A DNA stretch of 64,000 nt from an uncultured Oscillospiraceae bacterium (GTDB taxonomy: Bacteria; Bacillota; Clostridia; Oscillospirales; Acutalibacteraceae): contig UQKB01000002.1 in assembly GCA_900541565.1 (NCBI GenBank), positions 111,057-175,056 of the forward strand, read 5' to 3'. The notes beneath the pieces were generated by a model. The model did no database searches and was not told the origin of the DNA. It worked only from the letters and a program-made list of their open reading frames with translations. This document shows positions 54,636 through 63,122 of the stretch, piece by piece. The position numbers and the translations under genes are program-made. The first letter of the stretch is position 1. Every line of letters begins with the position of its first letter.

Positions 54636-55352
54636 ATGAACAATCAAGCTGTATTCCAACGCTATGAAATGAAATATTTAATAACGGAAGCGCAATATGC
54701 ACGGTTAAAAGAAAAGATCTGCCGGTATATGATAGATGACAGATATGGGCAAAGCAGCATTTGTAACCTTTATTTTGACACGCCCAGCTTTCTTTTGATC
54801 CGCCGGTCGATAGAAAGACCGGTTTATAAGGAAAAGCTTCGGCTTAGAAGCTATGGGGTCGCTGTGCCGGACAGCACGGTGTTTATAGAAATGAAAAAGA
54901 AGTACAGGTCGGTGGTATATAAGCGGAGGATCAACACCACAGAACAGGAGGCCATGCGTTATCTCTGCGGCGGAAAACAGCTTGCAGATACGCAGATTGC
55001 GCATGAGCTTGATTATTTTTTGGGTCAATATGGATTTCCTCGTCCTACGGTGTTCCTTTCTTATGAAAGGCAGGCATTTTTTGCAAAGGACGACAGTGAT
55101 TTTCGCATTACCTTTGATAAAAATATTCTTTGGCGCAACTACGACCTGTCGCTTTGCGCCGGAATATACGGTCAACCTATTTTACACAATGGGCAGATTT
55201 TGATGGAGATAAAAACGGCAAAGGCTATTCCGCTTTGGATGACGGCGCTGTTAAGCGAAAACCATATTTTTAAAACATCCTTTTCCAAATATGGAAACGC
55301 ATACAAAACGATTTTTTCAGCAGAACTGAAAGGAGAAAGATACAATGCTTGA
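54636..55352 (+). CDS. VTC-type polyphosphate polymerase domain protein
   Basis: A 238-residue cytoplasmic protein of the VTC tunnel fold. Conserved strands are visible: RYEMKYLI, YKEKLRLRSYG (Lys and Arg of the nucleotide site), VFIEMKKKYRSVVYKRR, LSYERQAFF, FRITFDKNI and LMEIKTAKAIPLWM. In yeast Vtc4 this domain makes polyphosphate from ATP. AGAAAGGAG precedes the ATG. It overlaps the DUF4956 gene by eight bases, suggesting product made in the cytoplasm is handled by that membrane protein; that step is inferred. Confidence 0.88.
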   Translation: MNNQAVFQRYEMKYLITEAQYARLKEKICRYMIDDRYGQSSICNLYFDTPSFLLIRRSIERPVYKEKLRLRSYGVAVPDSTVFIEMKKKYRSVVYKRRINTTEQEAMRYLCGGKQLADTQIAHELDYFLGQYGFPRPTVFLSYERQAFFAKDDSDFRITFDKNILWRNYDLSLCAGIYGQPILHNGQILMEIKTAKAIPLWMTALLSENHIFKTSFSKYGNAYKTIFSAELKGERYNA

Positions 55353-56040
55353 TACAGTTTTTCAGGGAATTTTTGAAAGCGGCACGGGGGCGACGATCTC
55401 TGTTCCTGATTTTTTGCTTTGCATTGGCGTGTCTTTGGTAATCGGCGTTTTTTTTGCCGTTTCTTACACATATAAAAGCCGTTATACCAAAAGCTTTGTG
55501 ATTACACTGGCCATGCTTCCCGCCGTTGTCTGCGTTGTTATTATGATGGTCAACGGCAATATAGGCGCGGGCGTTGCAGTTGCAGGTGCATTTAGCCTTG
55601 TCCGTTTCCGTTCTGTTCCTGGAACGGCAAAAGAGATAGGGACAATTTTTCTTGCAATGGGGGCCGGCCTGATAGCAGGGATGGGGTATCTTGCCTACGC
55701 GGCGCTGTTTTCGCTGATCCTCGGGCTGGTGGGAATACTCTGCCATAAATTTTCATTTGGAGAAAAAAGAGGTGCGTGCAAAGATAAAACGCTGCGGATT
55801 ACCATTCCGGAGGATTTGGATTATACCCATGTGTTTGACGACCTGCTGAATCAATACACCACCGCCTTTGAGGTGGTATCCGTTAAGACAACCAATTTGG
55901 GTAGTCTGTTCAAATTGACTTACAACGTTACCTTGAAAAATGTAGCAGAGGAAAAAGAACTGATTGATGCACTCCGCTGCAGAAATGGAAATTTGGAAAT
56001 CAGTATGTCCAGACAGGAGGTCAACACATATGAACTGTAA
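55345..56040 (+). CDS. DUF4956 membrane protein
   Basis: A 231-residue protein with four membrane helices in the N-terminal 135 residues, including the family motif FSLVRFRSVPGTAKEIG between two of them, and a soluble C-terminal domain (about 145-231) of ferredoxin-like pattern. DUF4956 genes are repeatedly found beside VTC-domain genes, so a channel or partner for polyphosphate is suggested by association, not proven. Overlaps both neighbours. Confidence 0.88.
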   Translation: MLDTVFQGIFESGTGATISVPDFLLCIGVSLVIGVFFAVSYTYKSRYTKSFVITLAMLPAVVCVVIMMVNGNIGAGVAVAGAFSLVRFRSVPGTAKEIGTIFLAMGAGLIAGMGYLAYAALFSLILGLVGILCHKFSFGEKRGACKDKTLRITIPEDLDYTHVFDDLLNQYTTAFEVVSVKTTNLGSLFKLTYNVTLKNVAEEKELIDALRCRNGNLEISMSRQEVNTYEL

Positions 56041-57871
56041 CAGAAAAAGAATCGCAGCCGTCTTTCTTTTGCTTGTTTTTCTGCTTGCGCTCAACGGCTG
56101 TTCCGCAACAGAGCAGGACGCAGAAACCGGCGAGCAGGCCTCCTCCTGGGAAAGCGCATCCGTAAAAACAGCCGGTATAAGCACAGAGGATATGTTTTCC
56201 CAGCGGGACAAAGAGAGCGGATATGACGAAAGCGCCGCCGTTGCCGTTGTGCTCAACGGGGATCAAATTGCGTGTGATTCCGACCAGGTTGAAATAACGG
56301 GCAGTACGGCTGTTATAAAAGATGCCGGAACCTACCTTTTGTCCGGAATCCTTACCAACGGCCAAATTGTTGTTGAAGCTGAAAAAACAGACAAATTACA
56401 ACTTGTTCTCAACGGCGTACAGGCAAATTGCGACACCAGCGCCGTTATTTATGTAAAACAGGCAGACAAGGTGTGGGTAACGCTGGCGGACGGTACGGAA
56501 AATACGCTTTCAAATAAAAACGAGTTTGTTGCGATTGACGACAACAATATAGATTCGGTAATCTTTTCAAAAGAGGATTTAACGCTCAACGGAACGGGAA
56601 AACTTACGATTGAGGCCGTTTACGGGCACGGAATCGTTTCAAAAGACGACCTGGCGCTTACCGGCGGTTCGTATGAAATTACGGCGGCAAGCCATGCGCT
56701 TTCGGGAAAAGACAGTATCCGCATTGCAGACGGAAGCTTTGTATTGGCCAGCGGTAAAGACGGACTTCATGCTGAAAATACGGACGACACATCGCTGGGA
56801 TTTATTTATATAGAAGAAGGGGAATTTCATATTATAAGCGAGGGCGACGGGATGGACGCATCTGCTTTCTTGCAAATAGAGGGAGGAAGCATAGATATTC
56901 AGTCTGGCGGCGGCAGCGAAAATGCAGCTGTGCAGCAGGAAGAGCTGTTTGGCGCAGGGGGCTTTGGCCAGCAGGCAAGTACAGACACAGAAACAGAAAC
57001 GGCCAGCACAAAAGGGCTGAAAGCCTCTGAAACATTAACAATTAGCGGCGGTACGATTACCGTTGATTCTGCGGATGACGCAATGCATTCCAACGCAGAC
57101 ATTTTGATTCAGGGCGGAGTATGTACGGTTGCTACCGGCGACGACGGAATCCATGCGGATGCAGGCGTTACGATTGACAACGCCGAGATAACGGTGACGG
57201 AAAGCTACGAGGGTATAGAAGGGCTGACAATTGACATTACAAGTGGAACCGTTTCTGTAATAGCGAGCGACGATGGGATCAACGCTGCCGGCGGAAACGA
57301 CCAAAGTGGGTTTGATGGCGGTATGATGCAGGATCGCTTTGCCTCTGACAGCGACAGTTATATCCGGATTTCCGGCGGAACGGTTACAATCAACGCTTCT
57401 GGCGATGGAATAGATTCCAACGGAAACTTATATGTATCCGGCGGTGAAACCTATATATCCGGCCCAACAAACAGCGGTAACGGCGCGCTGGATTATGCTG
57501 GGGAGGCGCAGGTTACGGGCGGCGTATTTATAGCGGCAGGCGAAAGCGGTATGGCGCAAAATTTCAGCAGCAGCTCCACGCAGGGGGCCATCCTTGTTCA
57601 TGTTACCGGAAGTGCCTCTGACGGGGAAGTAGTGCTAAAAGACAGCAACGGTAACACGCTTGTCTCTTATACGCCGCAAAAATCGTATGGCTGCATTTTG
57701 GTCAGCTGTCCGCAGATTGAGCAGGGTAAGACCTATTTGCTGACGGCAGCAGGACAGAGCATATCCATTGACATGGAAAGCTTAATTTACGGTTCTGGCG
57801 GAAATGTGGGCGGACAGCCCGGCGGGGGAAACCGTCCAAATGGACAAATGCAGCCACCGGGAGGATTTTAA
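56030..57871 (+). CDS. Cthe_2159-type carbohydrate-binding lipoprotein
   Basis: A 613-residue exported lipoprotein: basic start, hydrophobic segment, lipobox LNGC near residue 22. The rest is a long parallel-beta repeat protein with many ISGGT, DGIDS and DDGI-like turns and Asp-Asp-Gly motifs that suggest calcium sites, matching the Cthe_2159 carbohydrate-binding family. It ends in a Gly/Pro/Asn-rich tail (GGQPGGGNRP). ATG 56030 follows AGGAGGT and overlaps the DUF4956 gene by 11 bases. Role: probably a surface polysaccharide binder. Confidence 0.88.
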   Translation: MNCNRKRIAAVFLLLVFLLALNGCSATEQDAETGEQASSWESASVKTAGISTEDMFSQRDKESGYDESAAVAVVLNGDQIACDSDQVEITGSTAVIKDAGTYLLSGILTNGQIVVEAEKTDKLQLVLNGVQANCDTSAVIYVKQADKVWVTLADGTENTLSNKNEFVAIDDNNIDSVIFSKEDLTLNGTGKLTIEAVYGHGIVSKDDLALTGGSYEITAASHALSGKDSIRIADGSFVLASGKDGLHAENTDDTSLGFIYIEEGEFHIISEGDGMDASAFLQIEGGSIDIQSGGGSENAAVQQEELFGAGGFGQQASTDTETETASTKGLKASETLTISGGTITVDSADDAMHSNADILIQGGVCTVATGDDGIHADAGVTIDNAEITVTESYEGIEGLTIDITSGTVSVIASDDGINAAGGNDQSGFDGGMMQDRFASDSDSYIRISGGTVTINASGDGIDSNGNLYVSGGETYISGPTNSGNGALDYAGEAQVTGGVFIAAGESGMAQNFSSSSTQGAILVHVTGSASDGEVVLKDSNGNTLVSYTPQKSYGCILVSCPQIEQGKTYLLTAAGQSISIDMESLIYGSGGNVGGQPGGGNRPNGQMQPPGGF

Positions 57872-57874
57872 GGC

Positions 57875-57910
57875 AAAAGGCGCGGCCAACAAAGCTTAGC
57901 CGCGCCTTTT
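57875..57910 (+). terminator. Terminator of the VTC/DUF4956/lipoprotein operon
   Basis: AAAAGGCGCGGC / GCCGCGCCTTTT with a 12-base loop, four T in the distal arm. Confidence 0.75.
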
Positions 57911-58400
57911 GCGTGTCTGCAGGACAAGAGAAAGGCTGAAGCGTAAAAAATTTTTTACATCCATTACACGCCTGTAATGCAGCCAAAAAGAAAATAAACA
58001 AAAATCCAGTAAATGGAATAAAATAAAAAGAAACTTTTCCATTTGCTTAAAAAAAAGACAGAACAGAACAAGAACGGGCAAAAGGAAAATATACGAAATG
58101 TAGTATGTCAAAATAAACAAAAACCTAAGAAAAGTGGATAAACAAGCCGTTTTTTTCAAGAGAAAAAGCGCATATTTATTATTTTATGCAAAAAAAATAC
58201 AGAAAATACATGGCTGTAACGGATGGTTAAAAGGTTGTAACCTTTGTTTTTCACATTTTGCACATAAAAAGAAATTAAAATTCTGTATAAGAAAATTAAT
58301 TTTGTGCAAATCGCTTTTTTCCTGACAAATTCTTGCCGGGTCGGCTTGTTTCGCCAAAAAAATTCTGGCGATTTATACAAAATAACCGCAGTATCTCTGT
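57911..58400. other. AT-rich gene-free gap
   Basis: About 490 bases with no gene I can support; hydrophobic minus-strand readings here lack ribosome binding sites and reflect A/T bias. Small inverted repeats (AAAGGTT GT AACCTTT at 58230-58245, TCGCCA / TGGCGA at 58351-58371) are seen. I looked for the c-di-AMP riboswitch that often precedes 3D-domain cell-wall genes and did not find its conserved core. Confidence 0.5.
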
Positions 58401-58429
58401 TTGACATCTACAAACTCGATGCTTATAAT
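58401..58429 (+). promoter_or_regulatory. Consensus promoter of the 3D-domain protein gene
   Basis: TTGACA (58401-58406), 17 bases, TATAAT (58424-58429); leader about 115 bases. Confidence 0.92.
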
Positions 58430-58551
58430 GCGAAATGTAGGACAAATTTATGACAGTCAATGTTTGGCCGTTAAATCCTTTCTTTTCATTTTTAGAAAAG
58501 CTTCAGGTAGGCTGAATAAATCTGAGACAACAAGGAGTTCTATTATTTCAT

Positions 58552-59814
58552 ATGTTTATAACCGCTATGGGTAGCAAGAGTAAGAAAACCACTTACTTCA
58601 AAAGAGCGCTGGCGCTTGTTTTGATGGGTGTGATTTTTATTACCTCCGCTTTTTCAGTAGCAGCTTTAAGCAGAACGGCAGTCATTACAGTAGATGGTAA
58701 AGAGCTTACCGTCACAACCATAAGCACAGACACAGACGATATTCTTGCCAGGGCAGGGATTGAAGTTACAGAGAACGACGAGATTATCCGCTATGACAAT
58801 GTGGAAAATCATATCAGTATTATTGTCAACCGTGCCTTTACCGTAACGGTTAAGGCAGACGGAAAAATGCAAACCCTGGTATTTACAAGCGGTACCGTAC
58901 AGGATGCGCTGGATAAAGCGAATGTTGTACTTGCGGACAACGATGTTGTTACGCCGCAGCCCGATACGGAGCTTACAGAAGATATGCAGATCAGCGTAAG
59001 CACGTATGTACCCGTTACCATCAAGGCAGATGGAAAGACAGAAAAGCAGCTTGTTCCGGAGGGAACGGTGGAAAATGCACTTGCTTATCTGGATATAACG
59101 CTTTCTGAAGACGACAGGCTGAATGTTAAGAAAACAGAAACTGTTCAGGATAACATGACGATCCAGGTAAGCCGCGTAACGTATAAAACTGTAACAAAAA
59201 CAGAAAAGATCGCCCATGAAACCGTAGAGATTGCAACAGATGAGCTCTATAAAGGCGAAACAAAGGTCGTGACAGAAGGGGTAGACGGTAAGCGGGAGCT
59301 GACCGTCAAGCAGACCATTGTCGACGGCAAGGTGGAAACGGAAAAGGTAACGTCGAAAAAGGTTCTGAAAGAAGCCGTAACGGAAGAAATTCTGGTTGGT
59401 ACAAAGGTAAAGGCGGCGGTAACTTCCAATGCAGGATCTGCAAGCGGCGCCTCCGGCGCGGGGATTCCCACGTCTGTACAAAACGGCGTGCTTTATGACG
59501 CAAACGGCAACGAGGTTGCTTATTCCAATGTGCTTTATGGCTCTGGTACAGCATATTACGCGCCTCCCGGCGCTTTAACAGCAACTGGCGCACCGGCACA
59601 ACTGGGTGGTGTTGCGGTAAATCCCAACATTATTCCATATGGCTCCAAGCTGTATATTGTTGCAGAAGACGGCTTTGTATACGGCTATGCCACGGCGATT
59701 GACACAGGCGGTGCACTGATGGACGGTTCCGCCATTGTAGACTGCTATTATCCTACGTATGAAGAATGTGTTGTGTTTGGAAGACGCAACGTTTATGTTT
59801 ATGTTTTAAGCTGA
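58552..59814 (+). CDS. YabE-like cell-wall protein (DUF348, G5 and 3D domains)
   Basis: A 420-residue secreted protein: basic start and signal/anchor helix (about 18-40, FKRALALVLMGVIFI), three DUF348 repeats (ITVDGKELTVTTIS, VTVKADGKMQTLVF, VTIKADGKTEKQLV), a G5 domain (about 215-290, EILVGTKV) and a C-terminal 3D domain with the Asp triad (AIDTGGALMDGSAIVDCYY), as in lytic transglycosylase-type Rpf/YabE proteins. An AAGGAG site is 14 bases before the ATG, unusually far; the next ATG (58567) is also possible. Confidence 0.9.
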   Translation: MFITAMGSKSKKTTYFKRALALVLMGVIFITSAFSVAALSRTAVITVDGKELTVTTISTDTDDILARAGIEVTENDEIIRYDNVENHISIIVNRAFTVTVKADGKMQTLVFTSGTVQDALDKANVVLADNDVVTPQPDTELTEDMQISVSTYVPVTIKADGKTEKQLVPEGTVENALAYLDITLSEDDRLNVKKTETVQDNMTIQVSRVTYKTVTKTEKIAHETVEIATDELYKGETKVVTEGVDGKRELTVKQTIVDGKVETEKVTSKKVLKEAVTEEILVGTKVKAAVTSNAGSASGASGAGIPTSVQNGVLYDANGNEVAYSNVLYGSGTAYYAPPGALTATGAPAQLGGVAVNPNIIPYGSKLYIVAEDGFVYGYATAIDTGGALMDGSAIVDCYYPTYEECVVFGRRNVYVYVLS

Positions 59815-59825
59815 TAACAGAAAAG

Positions 59826-59859
59826 AAAAAGGAAAGGCAGGTCCGGCCTTTCCTTTTTT
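59826..59859 (+). terminator. Terminator of the YabE-like gene
   Basis: AAAAAGGAAAGGC / GCCTTTCCTTTTTT with a seven-base loop. Confidence 0.85.
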
Positions 59860-59869
59860 GTGCTTTCTA

Positions 59870-59898
59870 TTGAATTTTAAAATGGTTTGGGTTATAAT
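59870..59898 (+). promoter_or_regulatory. Promoter of the lipoprotein gene
   Basis: TTGAAT (59870-59875), 17 bases, TATAAT (59893-59898); directly after the previous terminator. The leader to 60071 is about 165 bases long. Confidence 0.8.
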
Positions 59899-59910
59899 AA
59901 CCTCACGCTT

Positions 59911-59967
59911 GTAAAATGCGGGGGCATCTTTTACAGCCTAAAGGATTGTCCCGGCAAGCGGGACAAT
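59911..59967 (+). promoter_or_regulatory. Two-hairpin leader of the lipoprotein gene
   Basis: GTAAAATGC pairs with GCA-tc-TTTTAC (59911-59934), enclosing a run of five G; then ATTGTCCCG / CGGGACAAT (59945-59967). Neither is followed by a T run. Structured leader of unknown class. Confidence 0.5.
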
Positions 59968-60070
59968 GTGTACTTTGAGGGTATTTGGACTTTAAGCTTG
60001 TAATAAGAATTTGGATGTGCAAATGATTTGAAAAACGGCCGATAGCAGCCGTATGAAAGGACTTTAGAAA

Positions 60071-60565
60071 ATGAAAAAAATCATAGCGTTTTGTTTGCTT
60101 GCGGTTGCCATGCTTTCGTTTTCCGGGTGCGTCAGCGCGCCGCAGAGCTTAAGCGATGCTGTTAAGGTGGCAGATATGGACGGCAAATACGGGTTGACAC
60201 AGATGTGCAAGGATCTGCTTGAAAAGGAGTATATTCCGGAAGAAGGCGTGCAGATGAAGGCCGACGTTATTGGCGCGCAGGTTGGTTACCGCTTTACAAC
60301 GGAGCTTAACAGTTCGGCAATTACATTGGAGCTTTATGAGTTTGATACGGAAAATTTAAACGACGATGCAAAAAGCGTAATCAGCCAGGTGGAAAAGGAC
60401 GGACAATTTAACATGCTTGACTTTTCCATGGTTCCCGCTACGATGTCGGACAACGGGAAATATATGATGATTTACAGAGACAACAAGGTAACCGGCGATA
60501 ATCCCGATGAACAAAACGTGCAGAGAAAAGAAGATGTGACAAAAATTTTTAACAGCGCAGAATAA
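60071..60565 (+). CDS. Lipoprotein of unknown function
   Basis: A 164-residue lipoprotein with signal peptide MKKIIAFCLLAVAMLSFSGC and lipobox FSGC at residues 17-20. The mature domain (about 30-150) is an alpha/beta protein with no family I recognise; a charged C-terminus follows (QRKEDVTKIFNSAE). GAAAGGAC lies before the ATG. Single gene with its own structured leader and terminator. Confidence 0.8.
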   Translation: MKKIIAFCLLAVAMLSFSGCVSAPQSLSDAVKVADMDGKYGLTQMCKDLLEKEYIPEEGVQMKADVIGAQVGYRFTTELNSSAITLELYEFDTENLNDDAKSVISQVEKDGQFNMLDFSMVPATMSDNGKYMMIYRDNKVTGDNPDEQNVQRKEDVTKIFNSAE

Positions 60566-60574
60566 TACAAAAAC

Positions 60575-60615
60575 AAGACAGGCAAGCTTTGCGTTTGACG
60601 TAGCTTGCCTGTCTT
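60575..60615. terminator. Hairpin between the lipoprotein and the AEC transporter genes
   Basis: A 14-pair stem AAGACAGGCAAGCT / AGCTTGCCTGTCTT with a 13-base loop in a convergent gap; T content beyond the stem is low on both sides. Confidence 0.7.
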
Positions 60616-60643
60616 ATTACATATACAGCAGGCTGTGCGCTGT

Positions 60644-61570
60644 TTATGCCAGTGTTTGCGCAAGTCCTACGATCAGCGGCATTGTGATAAGGGAAAACAA
60701 TGTGGATAAGGAAACCATGTTCACAGATAAGGCGGTGTCCCTGTCAAATTTTGTAGCAAACATGGTTGTCGCCGCCGCCACCGGCGCAGAAGCGGCAATT
60801 ACACAGGCGACAAGGATTACGCCGCGGATATGCAGGATATACATCAATACAAGTGTACACAGCGGAATCACAACAAGGCGAAGGGCAATTGCCAGATATT
60901 GCCGCTTATCCAGCAGCGCCTGCTTTAAATTTGTTCGGGAAAGATAAAATCCGATGATCAGCATAGGCAAGGGCGTGTTTAAAGATGCCATATAATCCAC
61001 CGGCGCGCTTATCACCTGCGGCAGCTTGACAGAAAATACAAATAAAAGAAATCCGGCGACAACGCCGACCACACCCGGGTTTAAAAGCAGCTTTGCGGGA
61101 GAAAGCGTTTTTTTATCGCCGCTCATAACAAGTACGCCGTAGCTCCACAAAACCAGATTAAATATGGCAACAAACACCGCACCGTAAAAAACGCCGTCGC
61201 TGCCCAAAAGAGCCGCCTGCAGGGGAATTGACATGAAACCACAGTTAGAAAAGACCGTGCCAAAGCGCAGTACGCAGCAGCGGGAAGCGTCCTTATCGCG
61301 AAAAACAGCAGCGGCAAGGGCGACAGAGAATATATGGATGCATACGGCACACAAAGCGGTGATTCCCAGGTTTGTAAGCAGTGCCGGGTCAAATTCGCGA
61401 TGAAAGGCGTCGATCACGACGCACGGCGTTACAAAATATAAAACAATGTTTGTCAAATGCTTTGCGGTCACCGGCGAAAAAAAGCGGATCTTGCCGCAGA
61501 TGACGCCGATCCCAATCAGGATAAATAAAACCAATACCTGTGTACCGACTGTTAAAAAATTTTCAACCAT
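60644..61570 (-). CDS. AEC-family transporter
   Basis: A 308-residue membrane protein with ten helices in the AEC (auxin efflux carrier) pattern, with the family core in IGFYLSRTNL, RLVVIPLCTL and CVIAASAPVAAATTMFATKF. Bacterial members often export organic acids such as malate or malonate; the substrate here is not known. The neighbours give no clue. Confidence 0.9.
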   Translation of the reverse strand: MVENFLTVGTQVLVLFILIGIGVICGKIRFFSPVTAKHLTNIVLYFVTPCVVIDAFHREFDPALLTNLGITALCAVCIHIFSVALAAAVFRDKDASRCCVLRFGTVFSNCGFMSIPLQAALLGSDGVFYGAVFVAIFNLVLWSYGVLVMSGDKKTLSPAKLLLNPGVVGVVAGFLLFVFSVKLPQVISAPVDYMASLNTPLPMLIIGFYLSRTNLKQALLDKRQYLAIALRLVVIPLCTLVLMYILHIRGVILVACVIAASAPVAAATTMFATKFDRDTALSVNMVSLSTLFSLITMPLIVGLAQTLA

Positions 61571-61625
61571 AGAAAAACCCCTTCCGTATGGCGTATTATT
61601 TTACTGCAATGCACGGCCGCACAAT

Positions 61626-61661
61626 AAAGGGGACCGCACACGGCTGCGCAGTCCCCTTTTT
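61626..61661. terminator. Bidirectional hairpin after the zinc-ribbon membrane protein gene
   Basis: AAAGGGGAC / GTCCCCTTT with a 16-base loop, T on both outer sides. It ends the minus-strand gene that finishes at 61675. Confidence 0.75.
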
Positions 61662-61674
61662 ATGCAGTTGTTTT

Positions 61675-63015
61675 TTATGGAAGCTTTATACCGCATTGCT
61701 GGCAGAAAAGGTCGCCTTTTTCTGCCTTTGTTTTGCAATGGGGGCAAACCTTTGCCTGCTCCTGCTGTGTGTCCGCCGCAGGGACAGACTCTGCAGCGGC
61801 TTTTTGCGGCGTAGATGCTGCAGGCGTTTGGGATGAAGCTTGTGTGCTGGGCGGCACAGGCGGTGCTGCCGGCGGAATATAGGGGTTTGCCGGGCGTTGC
61901 GGCTGTACATAAGGATTTGCAGGCTGCTGCGGTTGTGCCGTACGATTTGACGTATGCGAGGGCACGGCCTGTTTTGTGTTATATGTGTTATAGGTGGAAG
62001 TACCGCCCGGACGGCTTTGATAAAATGGCGTCCCCGTGTAAGCGGCGTTTGCCGCAGGCGGCGCTTGCCGCGGCATATGCTTTTTTATATGTGCGTCATA
62101 GCCGATGGAGACAGCACCGTAGAGAAAATACGATACACAGGACAAAATAAGAACGACAAACGATAGGATGAGCAGTGGTAAATCCGGCATAAGTACCTCA
62201 TAATTGAAACCGGGGCTGGTATATGCCTGCGGAATATATCCAAAAATAACGCCGCAAGCCATTACAATAAAAAAGATGGTGCTTAATGACAAAAGCGTAC
62301 CTAAGATAATGTTGCAAACGCCAAAGGCTTTTGCACCTTTAAGCTTAAGATCCGGATAAGAAAGGGTATGCCGGACAGACCCTATAAAGCGTACCGCGTT
62401 AATGGTATAAAACAGTAAAAATCCAAAAATAACTGCAACAAAAATAAAGAGAATAAACATGGCAATAGACATTGCAAATTGTGCTTCTGCGCTGTTATGG
62501 ATATTCGCTGCGCCATTTACGGAGGAAAGCGCGGAAGCTAAAATGCCGGTTACGATAAAAAGCAGGGAAAATAGCAAAGTGTATAAGCTGGATAACACAA
62601 GTGCAATAATGGCAAATACATATAAAATTGTAAAACCTGCTTTTGGCGACACGGCAGGATCTTCATTTTTCGATTTTGCATAAATAATAAAGAAGGACGA
62701 GATAAACAAAACGGAAATGATAAACCCAACGACGCTCATGCTAATCATGAACCAGCTGCTGGTTGAACTGAGCTGTGTAAGAATATTTTTATCGATCGTG
62801 TCAAGAAGATTTTCTCCTTCTGCCAAGGCTGACAGAATATTTCTGTAGGCATCGGAAGCAAAAAAGGTCAATGCCATGGAGCATAAAGCCGACACAAGCA
62901 GAACAATCCCCAATGCCAGGACCGATTTCTTTTTAAAATAGCTTTTTACCAGGGATAAATTTTTTGCCCGGGCCTGCGCATATGCAGCCTGCATTTGATA
63001 ATAACCATTATACAT
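61675..63015 (-). CDS. Multi-pass membrane protein with C-terminal zinc ribbon
   Basis: A 446-residue protein. About six membrane helices (about residues 33-55, 90-112, 125-160, 180-205, 230-255 and 285-305) are followed by a Pro/Gln/Ala-rich linker of about 100 residues with NPYVQPQRPANPYIPP-like repeats, and a C-terminal zinc ribbon CPHCKTKAEKGDLFCQQCG. The ribosome binding site is AAGGAG. I recognise no family for the membrane part. Similar zinc-ribbon/proline-rich tails are frequent in clostridial membrane proteins of unknown role. Confidence 0.8.
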   Translation of the reverse strand: MYNGYYQMQAAYAQARAKNLSLVKSYFKKKSVLALGIVLLVSALCSMALTFFASDAYRNILSALAEGENLLDTIDKNILTQLSSTSSWFMISMSVVGFIISVLFISSFFIIYAKSKNEDPAVSPKAGFTILYVFAIIALVLSSLYTLLFSLLFIVTGILASALSSVNGAANIHNSAEAQFAMSIAMFILFIFVAVIFGFLLFYTINAVRFIGSVRHTLSYPDLKLKGAKAFGVCNIILGTLLSLSTIFFIVMACGVIFGYIPQAYTSPGFNYEVLMPDLPLLILSFVVLILSCVSYFLYGAVSIGYDAHIKKHMPRQAPPAANAAYTGTPFYQSRPGGTSTYNTYNTKQAVPSHTSNRTAQPQQPANPYVQPQRPANPYIPPAAPPVPPSTQASSQTPAASTPQKAAAESVPAADTQQEQAKVCPHCKTKAEKGDLFCQQCGIKLP

Positions 63016-63122
63016 GGGAGGTTCTCCTTTTCTTTTGTAAATAGTAAATATAAGGATAGATCCTACATATTACTATTATATTATAAGAGAACAGCCATAA
63101 ATACAAGTGTTATTACAAAATT

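Noticed and set aside
57896-58159. Hydrophobic 87-codon reading frame on the minus strand
   Set aside because: It starts at TTG without a ribosome binding site, overlaps the operon terminator, and its composition reflects A/T-rich DNA rather than a coding pattern.
58430-58551. Possible c-di-AMP (ydaO-type) riboswitch before the 3D-domain gene
   Set aside because: The leader is only about 115 bases long and lacks the conserved core segments of that riboswitch.
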